In this document: piece after piece, positions 33,926 to 43,842 of the stretch
Position numbering within the stretch: position 1 is the stretch's first letter
How the letters are laid out: every line of letters starts with the position of its first letter
Source of the DNA: Fragum whitleyi
Lineage: Eukaryota; Mollusca; Bivalvia; Cardiida; Cardiidae
NCBI GenBank assembly: GCA_948146395.1
Contig: OX411544.1
Coordinates: 51,833,933-51,897,932 of the forward strand
Direction: 5' to 3'
DNA length: 64,000 nucleotides
Position numbers and translations under genes: made by a program
Notes under the pieces: model-generated
Databases searched by the model: none
The model's input: the letters and a program-made list of their open reading frames with translations, nothing else
What the model was told of the DNA's origin: nothing

Positions 33926-34312
33926 GCATACATGTACTCTTATGTTAAATCTTGTGATTCCCACAAGAACAGGCTATTAGGCCTCTTCTTAAGTTGTAGT
34001 TTTTAAGATATAAACAATAAAAAAAAATATCGTGAAAATGACATGGTGAATTATTTCGGAGCGATTTTGGAATGAGAGCGATGAGTGAGATTTGAGTGAA
34101 ATCAAGGCGAGGTAATCCAATGCAGATAATTCTGTTTAGGATGAACAAAATTAGCGATATTTATTACCCTCTTTTATCAAAATATGCAAACAAGTTCTAT
34201 AGATAACTTTCTGGTTTCTTCAAGAACCAATCAAGCCCTCAAAATTTTAATAATGTCAGGGCCTAATAGACTGTTCTTCAGGGAATCACAAGATTTAACA
34301 TAAGAGTACATG
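33926..34312. mobile_element. Snapback with inserted CAGTTAA-family fragment
   Basis: Arms CATGTACTCTTATGTTAAAT and ATTTAACATAAGAGTACATG extend inward ~60 bp (CTATTAGGC with GCCTAATAG). Between them lies a truncated relative of 13778-14213 (ATATCGTGAAAATGACATGG, GAACAAAATTAGCGATATT, GAACCAATCAAGCC). Confidence 0.7.
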
Positions 34313-34314
34313 TA

Positions 34315-35441
34315 TTAAGAACAATTTATGCATAATTTGCAGGGATTTAACAAAAGATAACTATTTTTAGAGTCTTATAAGAGCTAATATAGTATGCTAT
34401 AATTAGCCAAAAAATTCTCATTGGATGTAACTTTAGTTTGAGTGTTCTGCTCACAAGAAATATGTAGTCTGCAAAAAATTAAAGGAACCTTAAAGGTCAG
34501 AATCTACAAATAATGATTGCAAGCTAATAGTAACTTTAAGGGTTTTTAAAACAAATCTTGAAATTCCTTGCTACCATTCTTTCCGATATATAATCTTAAC
34601 CTATTTTTGAAAACAATTAAAACCCAATCATTGGATAAAGGGAAAAACATTTTTGCTTGTCCATTAATATGTGTATTTTTGTAGGTGTTTTTTTCACCAA
34701 AGACACCAATGAAAAATGTCCGCATATAAAATATTAAGGCTCTTGAGTAGTCTTTTTCAGTCTGATTTATTTTAGAATCGTAAAAAAATATAAAAGTAAG
34801 TGTACATGTTATCAGGCCTCTTATTTGCGTGTTGCAGCATGACCAAGTCTAAATATGGAATGAACATTACCTAAAATTGAATTATGACATTTCCCCCAAA
34901 GACAATCCTATGTTTACGATGAATGTGGTTTAACTATTTTACCACCATAGGACACCTGGGTTTAGGGGTATCATATATGTAAATTTGATACTGTCAATTT
35001 CAGTTTTATTATATCATTGTGATTGACAAATGAATAAATTGACCGGTTAAGTAACCCGTTCTAGAAAATTGGAGGGTTTGTCTTTTTTCAAGAATGTTTA
35101 AGACAAGCACACCACGTACGGTACAGATATACTGAGGGCCGTAGAGCGCTGGTGATTGGTTAAAGAATCGTAGACATTTTCACAAAATCCACATCTATAT
35201 GGTATAAAAATTGGTCGAGCAAGTTGATATTTCGGGTGTACACATATATAATATTCTAAGTTTCGAGCGAATGCAAAGTTCGAGTGTGCGTTAACAAATA
35301 ACCTAAATTTGCTTTGTGTGAATGCCTATTTACTAGAACTTTATTCAGATTATCAACGAATGTTCTTTATAAATACATTCTGCAGCTAACCAAAGTATGC
35401 ACTTCCTTGCTTCATTCACTTGTGAACTTCTAAACGGTCAC
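34315..35441. other. No gene recognised
   Basis: AT-rich, no supported repeat or exon. Confidence 0.45.
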
Positions 35442-35681
35442 ATTTGAGCCTGTGTGTGATATTTTACATCAATTTCATATGTGTACCAAGCAAAGGCTCT
35501 GACCAGCCTTTGCACAGTCTGACCAGGGTCTTCTCTTCTGAGCTTTGCAGAAAGGTAGGGTGCAAAGGTGTCTTTCGAAAGTCAGGCAAACTTCTAATTA
35601 TACTATGTGGCAGTCAATGTTTATTAATGTAAACCCTTCATGCGATTGTCAAATTGTTGGAAATGTCACCAATAGGCTCAT
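35442..35681. mobile_element. MITE, GTGACATTTCC terminal repeats, copy 3
   Basis: Left CATTTGAGCCTGTGTGTGAT, right TTGGAAATGTCACCAATAGG. The interior AAGCAAAGGCTCTGACCAGC and AGTCAGGCAAACTTCTAATT matches copy 1. Confidence 0.7.
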
Positions 35682-35849
35682 TTTCTTTTACTTTATTACT
35701 TTAGCAAGTAACTCTTGGTGATTTGCCAGTAAAATGCACGAGCCGGGCCTAGTTGTAAGTCGATATATCAAAACCGCGTACTGAATTTTACCTTCTTACA
35801 TATATTTGAGTACAGAAAACCTTTTGTCTTATATCAGATTTCATTCTTT

Positions 35850-35868
35850 CCCCCCCCCCCCCCCCCCC
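35850..35868. repeat. Poly(C) run, 19 bp
   Basis: Uninterrupted C homopolymer; its length may be unreliable in assembly. Confidence 0.95.
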
Positions 35869-35952
35869 TCCCTTCAACTGAAACAGGAAGACCACGATAA
35901 ACATTACACAACATGAATATACCTTTAAAAGTCCCAATGAAACCTATCCTGC

Positions 35953-36073
35953 TTCAGGATGACAAAACAACCCGTTTGCAAATTATATCCCGCTTTGCAC
36001 GCAAGTGAAAGCGCACTTGCGTGCAAAGCGGGGTATAATTTGTAAACAGTTTGCACCGTTCTATCATCCTGAA
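35953..36073. mobile_element. Hairpin MITE, CAGGATG family, copy 2
   Basis: Ends TTCAGGATGA and TCATCCTGAA. The apical stem CCCGCTTTGCACGCAAGTG pairs with CACTTGCGTGCAAAGCGGGG. The core is shared with 23631-23761, while the outer stem differs. Confidence 0.75.
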
Positions 36074-36316
36074 CCCAAAGATGATTTCAGGGATCGCCGC
36101 AAAATTACTGTAAATGCCAATAAATTTATAGGCACTTACAAGAGTTTTGCCCTGACCTCTCAAATTGAGAATTGACAAGTCGAACCCATATATGTAGGCG
36201 AAAATAAATGCTTGAAAAGTGCAATCAAATTTGTTTTAGTCCGAGATGAGATATTCGTCTCCTACAGTGAAAAATCTTCAACACTTTGTTGATAGCTGAC
36301 GGGTCACATATATATA

Positions 36317-36795
36317 CACTGCCCTCCAAAAGTTTCTTCACACACACTTCTTTTAAAGATCTTTAGCTTAAGTAATTTAAAACAAAGTCTTATATTATTT
36401 TTATTAATAAAATGTATACTTTATATCTTTATTGCAATGTATCAATTAAGAAGCAATACCAGAAATGGCAAAATCATGTAAAATCGACAAAATCAAAATA
36501 GTTCACCATTTTGCCAAATTTTCTATCAAGGGGATCAACTTCTGTCAATATTTAGTGTAGCCTCCATTAGCAGGTAAGACAGCCTGAACATGCATCTAGG
36601 CATGCTATTTACAAGTCTCATACATTGTTCTAAAATAGTATCTTTATCAACAGTCATTTTGTCGTCTAAAGTAGCGTTCAAATGGGAATAATCAGATTTT
36701 AAGTAATAAAAACTAATCTAGAACTTTGTTTAAAAAGATTAAAGCTGAAAATCTTATAAATGAAATGTGTGTGAAGGATCTTTTGGAGGGCAGTG
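36317..36795 (-). mobile_element. Degenerate Tc1/mariner-like element
   Basis: Ends CACTGCCCTCCAAAAG and CTTTTGGAGGGCAGTG, flanked by TA on both sides. The minus strand near 36560-36620 reads MRLVNSMPRCMF, resembling the LVxSMPRR C-terminal motif of Tc1-type transposases. The catalytic DDE region is missing, so it is non-autonomous. Confidence 0.75.
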
Positions 36796-36797
36796 TA

Positions 36798-37558
36798 TAT
36801 CTTTCGGGGAGTCCAAAGGGAGATCCAGACCCCTCAACGTGGATCTGCTCATTAGTGTTATTGTTTGATCACAGGCGATTGTGTCTAAACCCGATGTTTG
36901 TTATATATATGTTGGTAATTAGAAGCCCTTATTTTATAACCTTTAAGAAAAAAGCTTCTGAAACAACCACCAGCGGCTGTGATTCGCCCAAAGTGACAAA
37001 AAACCGAAGTCCTTTTCTAGCAGTGATCGTGCTAATGTTTCATATCAGTTTCGTCGTGCAAATAACTTTATGGTAATTTCACTTTCCTTTCCCACGCTCA
37101 GTAAAGTAAAATCTTCTATTGAAAATACATTTTGCATGCACCATAAAATGGAAATAAAAGTAAAATGATATAATAGTCATATGCGCGTTAATCATCATAT
37201 TTTCATACCAATGTTTGAAACTTAATATTTTATTTCAGTTTCACGTTCTTTACACTTGTCACGCTGAACTGAATCCCCCCCTTTTTCAGCTTCATAGCGC
37301 TCTAAAATCAAAGCCCTGAAAGCACTAGAATTCCAAATTAATTTCAAAAACAAGAATATTTGTTTGAAGCAGTTTGAATACCAACCCGCACAAACCTTTA
37401 ATATAAAAAAAATAGCGAAAGGCATAAACTTTTTTAAAAGATGCTAAATTTCAGTCGCAGATAGTTGATCGATAGACCATTGATAAAAAGAAAAGAGCCA
37501 CAAATACACGAAACCTTCTATAAAGACAGCTGGGACCAAAAGCTCAAAAATTTACGAT
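36798..37558. other. No supported gene; possible 3' UTR
   Basis: If 37559-37642 is a terminal exon, this region would be its 3' untranslated sequence; AATAAA occurs on the minus strand near 37230. Another minus-strand open patch (37222-37325, ending KERETEIKY) follows an AG but has no further support. Confidence 0.35.
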
Positions 37559-37642
37559 TTAATTCTGCCTCGGGGAGATCGCATAAACAATTCCATAGAT
37601 TCTGAGAAGATTAATAGCGTAGTACATGGCGACTCCTCTTGC
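37559..37642 (-). CDS. Possible terminal coding exon, gene unknown
   Basis: On the minus strand a strong acceptor (TTTTTTGTTGCAG) is followed by 27 phase-0 codons and TAA: ARGVAMYYAINLLRIYG, then IVYAISPRQN. The peptide is hydrophobic and free of low-complexity, and could be a last transmembrane segment with a short tail. No matching upstream exon was found to the right, where the CR1-like element starts at about 38080. A chance AG-bounded frame cannot be excluded. Confidence 0.3.
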   Translation of the reverse strand, partial: ARGVAMYYAINLLRIYGIVYAISPRQN

Positions 37643-38320
37643 CTGCAACAAAAAATAGCAGAATTCGTATTTGAAACTGGCTGCCATCTCTTATTAAGGA
37701 CATTTGTATATTTCAAAATACTTGAAATAAAATGGTAATTGACACGTTTTGGTCATTACAAAAAAATATAGAATAAAACGGTATCTATGTAGTGCTTATA
37801 AGACCTGTTTGAATTTAAAGTTCAGGTAGAGTTGCCATGGATGTCAAATTGACGAGAAATATTCCAACTGGGGTCGTACATACGTTTTACATGCAGTTTC
37901 TTTTAACTATATATTTTTGGTTGTGGTAACCCCATGTCATTTAAAAAAATGAAGAGAAATGTTGATTTTCATTATTTTAAAAGTTTCATGACAGGTTATA
38001 ACTCACGTGATTTCCAGATATTTTGCACTGTCAGTTGACTTTAGATTAGGACCATGTAATATTATAGACCGTAAGGCACCAAATGTGCCTACGACGCTAT
38101 ATGGCGGGAGGGGTTTGTTACGTGCAAATGTAACAAAAATAAAGAAGCCAGCAACAAACTTTACAATTACAAATATTTATTGACAATAATAACAGAATTA
38201 TTTACAATATAAAGTTAATACAAAAACATTCTGGTCCACAAATAATAAGTCCAATAATATCCGAATTTAAAACTAACCACACTTTTAATCAAACTTTGAA
38301 GATAACGAGAAATCCCCTTT

Positions 38321-38755
38321 TTGTTTAACACAGTAATACTAAATGAAACAATTAGTCTAAACCAAGTGAACCAGGATGCAAGTTTTATTTTTAAAAAGTG
38401 TAAAAAAGATGTAAATAAACAATCATTAAATATCATGTACACAAATGCAGACTGTTCAAACAAGTTAGATGAACTAAAAGCAAACATTGAAAAAAAGAAT
38501 TACGATATAATTGCCATCACTGAAATTTTTCCCAAATCTAGTGATAGTTTGGATTACAACTCGCCCCTATGGAACATTGATGGATACACATCTCATAAAC
38601 CACCAAACAAGTCTTTCACTGGTAGAGGGTGCATAATATATACAAAAAATGAGTTACCATTTTATACGATAAACATCCAATTACAAGAATGTATTGAATA
38701 TATACAAATAGGAATACAACTACAAAATAAAACAAACTTACTAATTAGTTGCATA
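38321..38755 (+). pseudogene. CR1-like ORF: endonuclease N-terminal part
   Basis: Reads LNIMYTNADCSNKLDELK (catalytic Asn region), then IIAITEIFPKSSD (catalytic Glu), then GYTSHKPPNKSFTGRGCIIY and NLLISCIV. This is the usual order for the EEP-fold endonuclease that nicks the target. A one-base loss near 38755 moves the rest into the next frame. Confidence 0.75.
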
Positions 38756-40151
38756 GTCCACGAGCAACAAATACTAAAACTATTAAAGAACTTAATTCGA
38801 TTCTTTCTATCAACACTATTGACAACATCAAATATGATCTGGTACTACATCTTGGAGACTTCAATATTAGGGATATTGACTGGAATCTGCAAACTTGCAT
38901 GAATGAAGCCAACAATCTTGCAACAAAATTCTTAGAAATCATAGAAGATTCCTACTTAACCCAGCACGTAAAAGAACCAACAAGACATAGAGATGGTAAC
39001 CAATCAAATATTTTAGATCTGATATTCACCAATGAAAAAAACATGATCAACAGTGTATCAATGAATGCTCCATTAGGAAAAAGCGACCATGAAACTATTG
39101 AATTTGACTTAACAATCCGGGGTCTACCACACAAAGAAAAAATAGAAACAACAAAATTTAACTATTTTAGAGGAGACTACGTAACCATACGTCAATCACT
39201 CGATATTATCGACTCGGAGACAGAATTCACACATGGGAGTGTGGAAGATGCCTGGCTAAAGTTTGCCGAAATCCTAAATAAAATTACTCGAGAATACATA
39301 CCGGAGTGCAAACTTAAAGTCAAACAATTCAACACACCATGGATGAAAGCTGACATCCTCAAGGCAGTCAGAGAGAAAAGGACTAAATGGTTAAAATTTA
39401 AATACTGTCAAAATGAAATCAACAAGACGAACTACGATCAAGCTAAATATAAGGCCTCAAAAGAAGTACGCATGGCGAAAAAAGCATACGCAAAGGAAAT
39501 CGTGGACAATATTAAAACAAATCCAAAAATGTTCTGGAAATATATACAAAATAAAACTAAAATAAAAGAACAAATCCCATGCCTAAAAGACCAGACTAGA
39601 AATATTACATCAGATGACAAAGAAAATACAGAAATCCTAAATAACTTCTTCAAAAGTGTCTTCACCGTTAAAGAAAAGGACAATATTCCAGACTTTGCTG
39701 TGAGGACAGACATTACATTGAAGAGTGTCACATTCTCTGAAGAAAAAATCGTCAAACATTTACTTTCTTTGAAAGAAGCAAAAACAATGGGACCAGACAA
39801 TATCCATCCAAAGTTTCTAAAAGAATGTGCTGAATCATTGTCAAAACCCCTGAAAATAATTTTCTCTAAATCGTTGGAAGAGCAAAAAATCCCAGAGTGC
39901 TGGAAACTTGCTAATGTAACTCCAATCCATAAAAAAGGACAGAAACAAGAAACAGCTAACTACCGTCCAATCAGCCTTACTTCTATAGTGTGCAGAGTAA
40001 TGGAAAAAATAATCAGAGAAGAAATAATGAAACACATGGAAGAAAACAATTTATTCTCCAACCACCAACACGGGTTCCGAAAAGGAAAGTCTTGTGTTAC
40101 ACAGCTTATAGAAGTAATGGACGACTGGACAGAACAAATTGACAAAACAAC
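38752..40151 (+). pseudogene. CR1-like ORF: endonuclease C-terminal part and RT fingers
   Basis: Continues with LVLHLGDFNIRDIDW (DFN motif), LDLIFTNEKNMI and GKSDHETIEFDL (SDH motif, catalytic His). A Lys-rich linker follows, then RT motifs LANVTPIHKKGQKQE, ANYRPISLTSIVCRVMEK and HQHGFRKGKSCVTQL. A frameshift near 40150 falls just before RT motif A. Confidence 0.8.
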
Positions 40152-41075
40152 AACATCGATGTTATATATCTAGACTTCCAAAAAGCCTTTGATACTGTTC
40201 CACACCTTAGACTATGCAACAAATTAAAGGGATACGGCATACAGGACAACCTACTGCGTTGGATAAAAAATTTCTTGACAGACAGGAAACAACGAGTTGT
40301 TTTAAACGGAGCACAGTCAGAACTTGTAGACGTCACCAGCGGTATCCCGCAAGGTAGTGTCCTTGGTCCAATCCTGTTTACCATCTTTATCAATGACCTT
40401 CCGGAATGCACAACCAACAAAACCAAACTTTTTGCTGATGACACAAAAATCTACTCGACTGTCAACACTATCGAAGAACAAGAAACTCTACAAAACGATC
40501 TTAGAAAATTGGAAGAATGGTCAGATACATGGCTTCTCAGTTTTAATAAAGAAAAATGCAAACACCTTAAGCTAGGTAAAGACAGACCTACTACGTACAA
40601 CATGTCAGGAATTGATGTTCAAGTAGATGTATCAGAAAAAGACCTGGGAATACAAGTAGACAATAAACTGAATTTTAATGAACACATAAATGCTAAAGTA
40701 AAAACAGCCAACAAAATGCTAGGACTGATAAAAAGATCTTTCTCATTCATGGACAAAACTATGTTCGTTACTCTCTACAAAAGTTTAGTACGGCCACACT
40801 TAGAGTATGGATCTACCATTTGGACTACAATGTATAAAAAAGAACGAATCAAACTGGGAAATGTAAAACGCCGTGCTACAAAGATATTACCAGAATTAAA
40901 AGAAAATAATTACAGTGAACGTCTGAGAATATTGGGACTACCATCACTAGAATATCGCCGAAATAGATCTGATGTAATACAGGTATACAAAATCATGAAC
41001 AACATTGATAGAGTTGATAAAGAAAAATTGTTCCCCAAAAATCCTAACCATTCTAATACAAGAGGCCATAAATAG
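40152..41075 (+). pseudogene. CR1-like ORF: RT catalytic core
   Basis: Motif A VIYLDFQKAFDTVPH, motif B SGIPQGSVLGPILFTIFIND, motif C KLFADDTKIYS (FADD), motif D WLLSFNKEKCKHLKLG, motif E DLGIQVDNKLNFNEHI, then YKSLVRPHLEYGSTIW and GLPSLEYRRNRSDVIQVYK. All three catalytic Asp residues are intact. It ends by frameshift after NTRGHK. Confidence 0.85.
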
Positions 41076-41322
41076 TAAATCCAACGTACGAAAATTTAGT
41101 TTTATACAACGCGTAGTAAACTCGTGGAATAGGCTGCCAGAGGATGTAGTTTGTAAAACTAGTGTAAATAGTTTTAAAAATGCTCTTAACAATACATGGA
41201 AGAATATTCCAGTCAAGTTCTCTCCAGAGTGTTACAGGCCGGAAGTCACCAGTAGAGAACTATACCGAGAAGAAACGGGCCACAGAGGCGAAAGCCTATT
41301 ACCGGCTTCGAGGAACAGGTAA
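41076..41322 (+). pseudogene. CR1-like ORF: C-terminal tail
   Basis: Out of frame with the core but clearly its continuation: VRKFSFIQRVVNSWNRLPED, then VNSFKNALNNTW, a tail shared by CR1/jockey-like proteins, ending at TAA by 41322 just before the CAGGTAA repeats. Confidence 0.75.
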
Positions 41323-41335
41323 CAGGTAACAGGTA

Positions 41336-41552
41336 AGAATGCTGTAGGAATCCCTTTATATAATACCATAGAACAATCTAGAATAGCATAGAACAATAGA
41401 ATACTCTAGAGTCTTCATCAGTTTCTTAGTCATCTACATACATGTTTACCCAACAGTGTCAAGAGATCGGAAATTTCCCAGACTAATTCTAAGAATAGAC
41501 ACGGGAAAAACCATTATACATATTAATTCATACATGCATAACAGGTTAATAA
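41336..41552. other. Short spacer, nothing recognised
   Basis: Unique-looking sequence between the CR1-like 3' end and the next element. Confidence 0.4.
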
Positions 41553-42812
41553 AACAAGAGGACCATGATCCTAGATCGCTCACCTGCGTCTCTTTGACCC
41601 CTGGGACATCACATTAATTAAATAGGCAGGTGTCAAAAAGGAGTTTATTTCTATATAAGATCAATACCATGGAAATTTTTCAGCCAAGAGCAAGACAGAT
41701 ACACATGTATGTCTTTTTGCTCTTTGATTCTATGTAAAAAGGGATGCACCGGGGTGGTGCCAAAATGTGATCCTAGGGTCTTCATATGAACAAATTTGGT
41801 TGAGGTCTTCTAGATGACGCTACATACTAAATATGAAAGCTGTCAGCCTTCTGGTTTCAGAGAAGGTTTTTGAAGATTTTCCTATTTTCACCAGTCGTGC
41901 TCAGATGAGCTAAAAGGGATGCACCTGGGTGGGGCCCAAATATGACCCCAGGGCCTTGATATGAACAAACTTGGTAGAGGTCCACTAGATTTTGATACAT
42001 ACCAAATATGAAAGGTGTCTGCCATCTGGTTTTGGAATAGAAGATTTTTAAAGATTTTCGCTCTTTGATTCTATGTAAAAATGGTTGCGCCCGGGTGAAG
42101 CCCAAATACGATCCTAGGATCTTGATATGGACAAACTTGCTAGAGGTCCACTAGATGATACTACACTACATACCAAATATGAAAGCTGTCTGCCTTCTGG
42201 TTTCAGAGAAGAAGATTTTTGAAGATTTCCATTTTTTTAACCCTTCTTGCTCAGAAGAGCTAAAAGGGATATGCCTGGGCAAAGCCCAAATATGTCCCGA
42301 GGGTCTTGATATGAACAAACTTGGTAGAGGCCGACTAGGTGATGCTACATACCAAAAATGAAAGCTGTCCGCCATCTAGTTTCAGAGAAGAGGATTTTTT
42401 TTTAAATTTTCGCTCTTTAATTCTATGTAAAAATGTTTGCAACCAGGTGGTGCCCAAATATGATCCCAGGGTCTTGATATGAACAAGCTTGGTAGAAGTC
42501 CACTAGTTAATGCTACATACCAAATATGAAAGCTGTCTGCCTTCTGGTTTCAGAGAAGAAGATTTTCTTATTTTCACTCTTTTTGTTAAGAGTAAAGGGA
42601 AAGTCAAGGGTGGACTTCATTTATTTGAACAACTTTGGCAGAGCTTGACCCAAGGAACATCCCAGCCAAGTTTCATCAAGATTGGCCCACTGGTTTAGGA
42701 GGAGGAGGAGATGTTTAAAGAAATTGTGGACGACGCACGACGGACGACGGACGACGGACATTGAACGATCACAAAAGCTAACCTTGAGCACTTCGTGAAC
42801 AGGTGAGCTAAA
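41553..42812 (+). mobile_element. Tandem-unit element, five ~165-180-bp units
   Basis: Ends GATCGCTCACCTG and CAGGTGAGCTAAA are inverted. Units begin near 41739, 41917, 42083, 42267 and 42432. Each has a GGGTGG-GCCCAAATATGA-like start, GTCTTGATATGAACAAACTT, TACATACCAAATATGAAAGC and GCCTTCTGGTTTCAGAGAAG. A CGACGGA microsatellite (42729-42760) precedes the right end. Pearl-like layout; open frames across the units are artefacts. Confidence 0.75.
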
Positions 42813-42863
42813 AATGCATCATGGCAGATTTCTGAAATGGGTAGAAAAGTTGGAAAATAGCAA

Positions 42864-43359
42864 CTTGGTTTAAACCTATCTTTTGGCCGCCGTCATAGTG
42901 CAGTTGGTAGCGCGTCGGACTGTCAATGCAGAGGTCCCGGGTTCGATCCCCGACGGCGGCACTCATTCTTTCCGACTATTTGTCTCTCACCAATGGGTTG
43001 ATAATCGTAGACCTATGTGAGATAGTAGCTGGAGGCTAGGAAAGAATGTGGTGGTTGTACTGGTAAAAGAAATACCAGGAACCCATTGTTAGGTGCTCCA
43101 GCCGCCGCGATATAACTGAAATAATGTTGAAAGCGGCGTTAAACTCCACTCAATCAATCAATTAAACCTATCTTTTTTACATCGATTGGGAAACAGGTTC
43201 TTACATCTTATATTAATCCCTCTCAATTCTGCTTCCTAGAAAATTCACCAGAACTCGCACCGAATGTGTGTGCCAATGACAGAACCAAGATCGATAGCCG
43301 TTCCCGGGAATCGAAATTAGGGCCTTTGACGCTCTACATCTGGACTACGAACACCACAC
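42864..43359 (-). mobile_element. SINE family 2, interrupted by SINE family 1
   Basis: Minus-strand SINE whose body is 43177-43359 and whose last ~20 bases are at 42864-42884. Reverse complement: GTAGTCCAGATGTAGAGCGT (A box), CCTAATTTCGATTCCCGGG (B box), GAATTGAGAGGGATTAAT. Imperfect flanking duplication GGAAAATAGCAA (42852-42863) and GGAAGATAGCGA (43360-43371). Same family as 46639-46850. Confidence 0.75.
42885..43161 (+). mobile_element. SINE family 1, full length with 15-bp duplication
   Basis: tRNA-derived head GGCCGCCGTCATAGTGCAGT (A box) to GGTCCCGGGTTCGATCCCC (B box) with an Asp-like GTC in the anticodon position but a mispaired anticodon stem. The body has CCTATGTGAGATAGTAGCTG, ACCCATTGTTAGGTGCTCCA, GCCGCCGCGATATAACTGAA and GAAAGCGGCGTTAAAC, then a CAAT-type tail. 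Perfect target duplication TTAAACCTATCTTTT at 42870-42884 and 43162-43176. Pol III-transcribed, mobilised by a LINE in trans (family knowledge). Confidence 0.9.
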
Positions 43360-43371
43360 GGAAGATAGCGA

Positions 43372-43577
43372 TACATCGCTAATTTTAATATATGTTACGA
43401 AACCGACTAACACGTTATAGATAAACATTTTTTATCTTGTAAACGATCGATAGAATTGAAAAGACAAGTGCATCCTTGAAAATGAAAATGAAAAAACACA
43501 AAGTTAACAACTGCAATAGGTCTACCACAGGGAATTGCACTGTCGCCTATGCCCTTTAATACATGATCAGAGAAATA
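43372..43577. other. Short spacer
   Basis: Nothing recognised. Confidence 0.4.
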
Positions 43578-43840
43578 TGTGACCCGTCACGCGAAAAGGG
43601 ACCGTCTGGGTAATGAGTCAAGTGTCGACCCTAGTCAGACTGCGAGGGTTGCGCAGGCTGACTAGGATCGCAACTTTTTTCACTTTTCTTATTTTCTGAA
43701 TGTAGAAGGATTAATCTATCTTCCAATGAAAGAATTTTTGAAATGCGACCTCTGGTTGACCTCTACTGGAACAAATCTCTTTTTTCGCGATTTCATTTAA
43801 CGGAGTTCCGAGATGGACCCTTTTCGCGTGACGGGTCACA
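43578..43840. mobile_element. MITE, TGTGACCC family, complete copy
   Basis: 263 bp with near-perfect ends TGTGACCCGTCACGCGAAAA and TTTTCGCGTGACGGGTCACA, flanked by TA. An inner stem joins CGACCCTAGTCAGACTGCG and CGCAGGCTGACTAGGATCG. Fragments of this family are at 8208, 10060, 22545, 32890 and 60835. Confidence 0.85.
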
Positions 43841-43842
43841 TA

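Larger units (their letters stand above)
38080..41335 (+). mobile_element. CR1/jockey-like LINE, almost full length
   Basis: One plus-strand element with an apurinic-like endonuclease followed by reverse transcriptase and a short C-terminal tail. Only three small frameshifts (near 38755, 40150 and 41070) break it. A GC-richer 5' leader (GGCGGGAGGGGTTTG) precedes the frame. The 3' end has no poly(A) but finishes in three copies of a 7-mer, CAGGTAA, as CR1/L2-type elements do. The left boundary is approximate. Confidence 0.85.

Noticed and set aside
37222..37425. Minus-strand frame ending KERETEIKY as a coding exon
   Set aside because: An AG precedes the open patch, but only ~30 codons follow and nothing links it in phase to 37559-37642, which already ends in a stop.
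42892..42963. Possible tRNA-Asp gene
   Set aside because: A and B boxes are good but the anticodon stem is mispaired, and the sequence continues into a SINE body with a 15-bp duplication; it is the SINE head.
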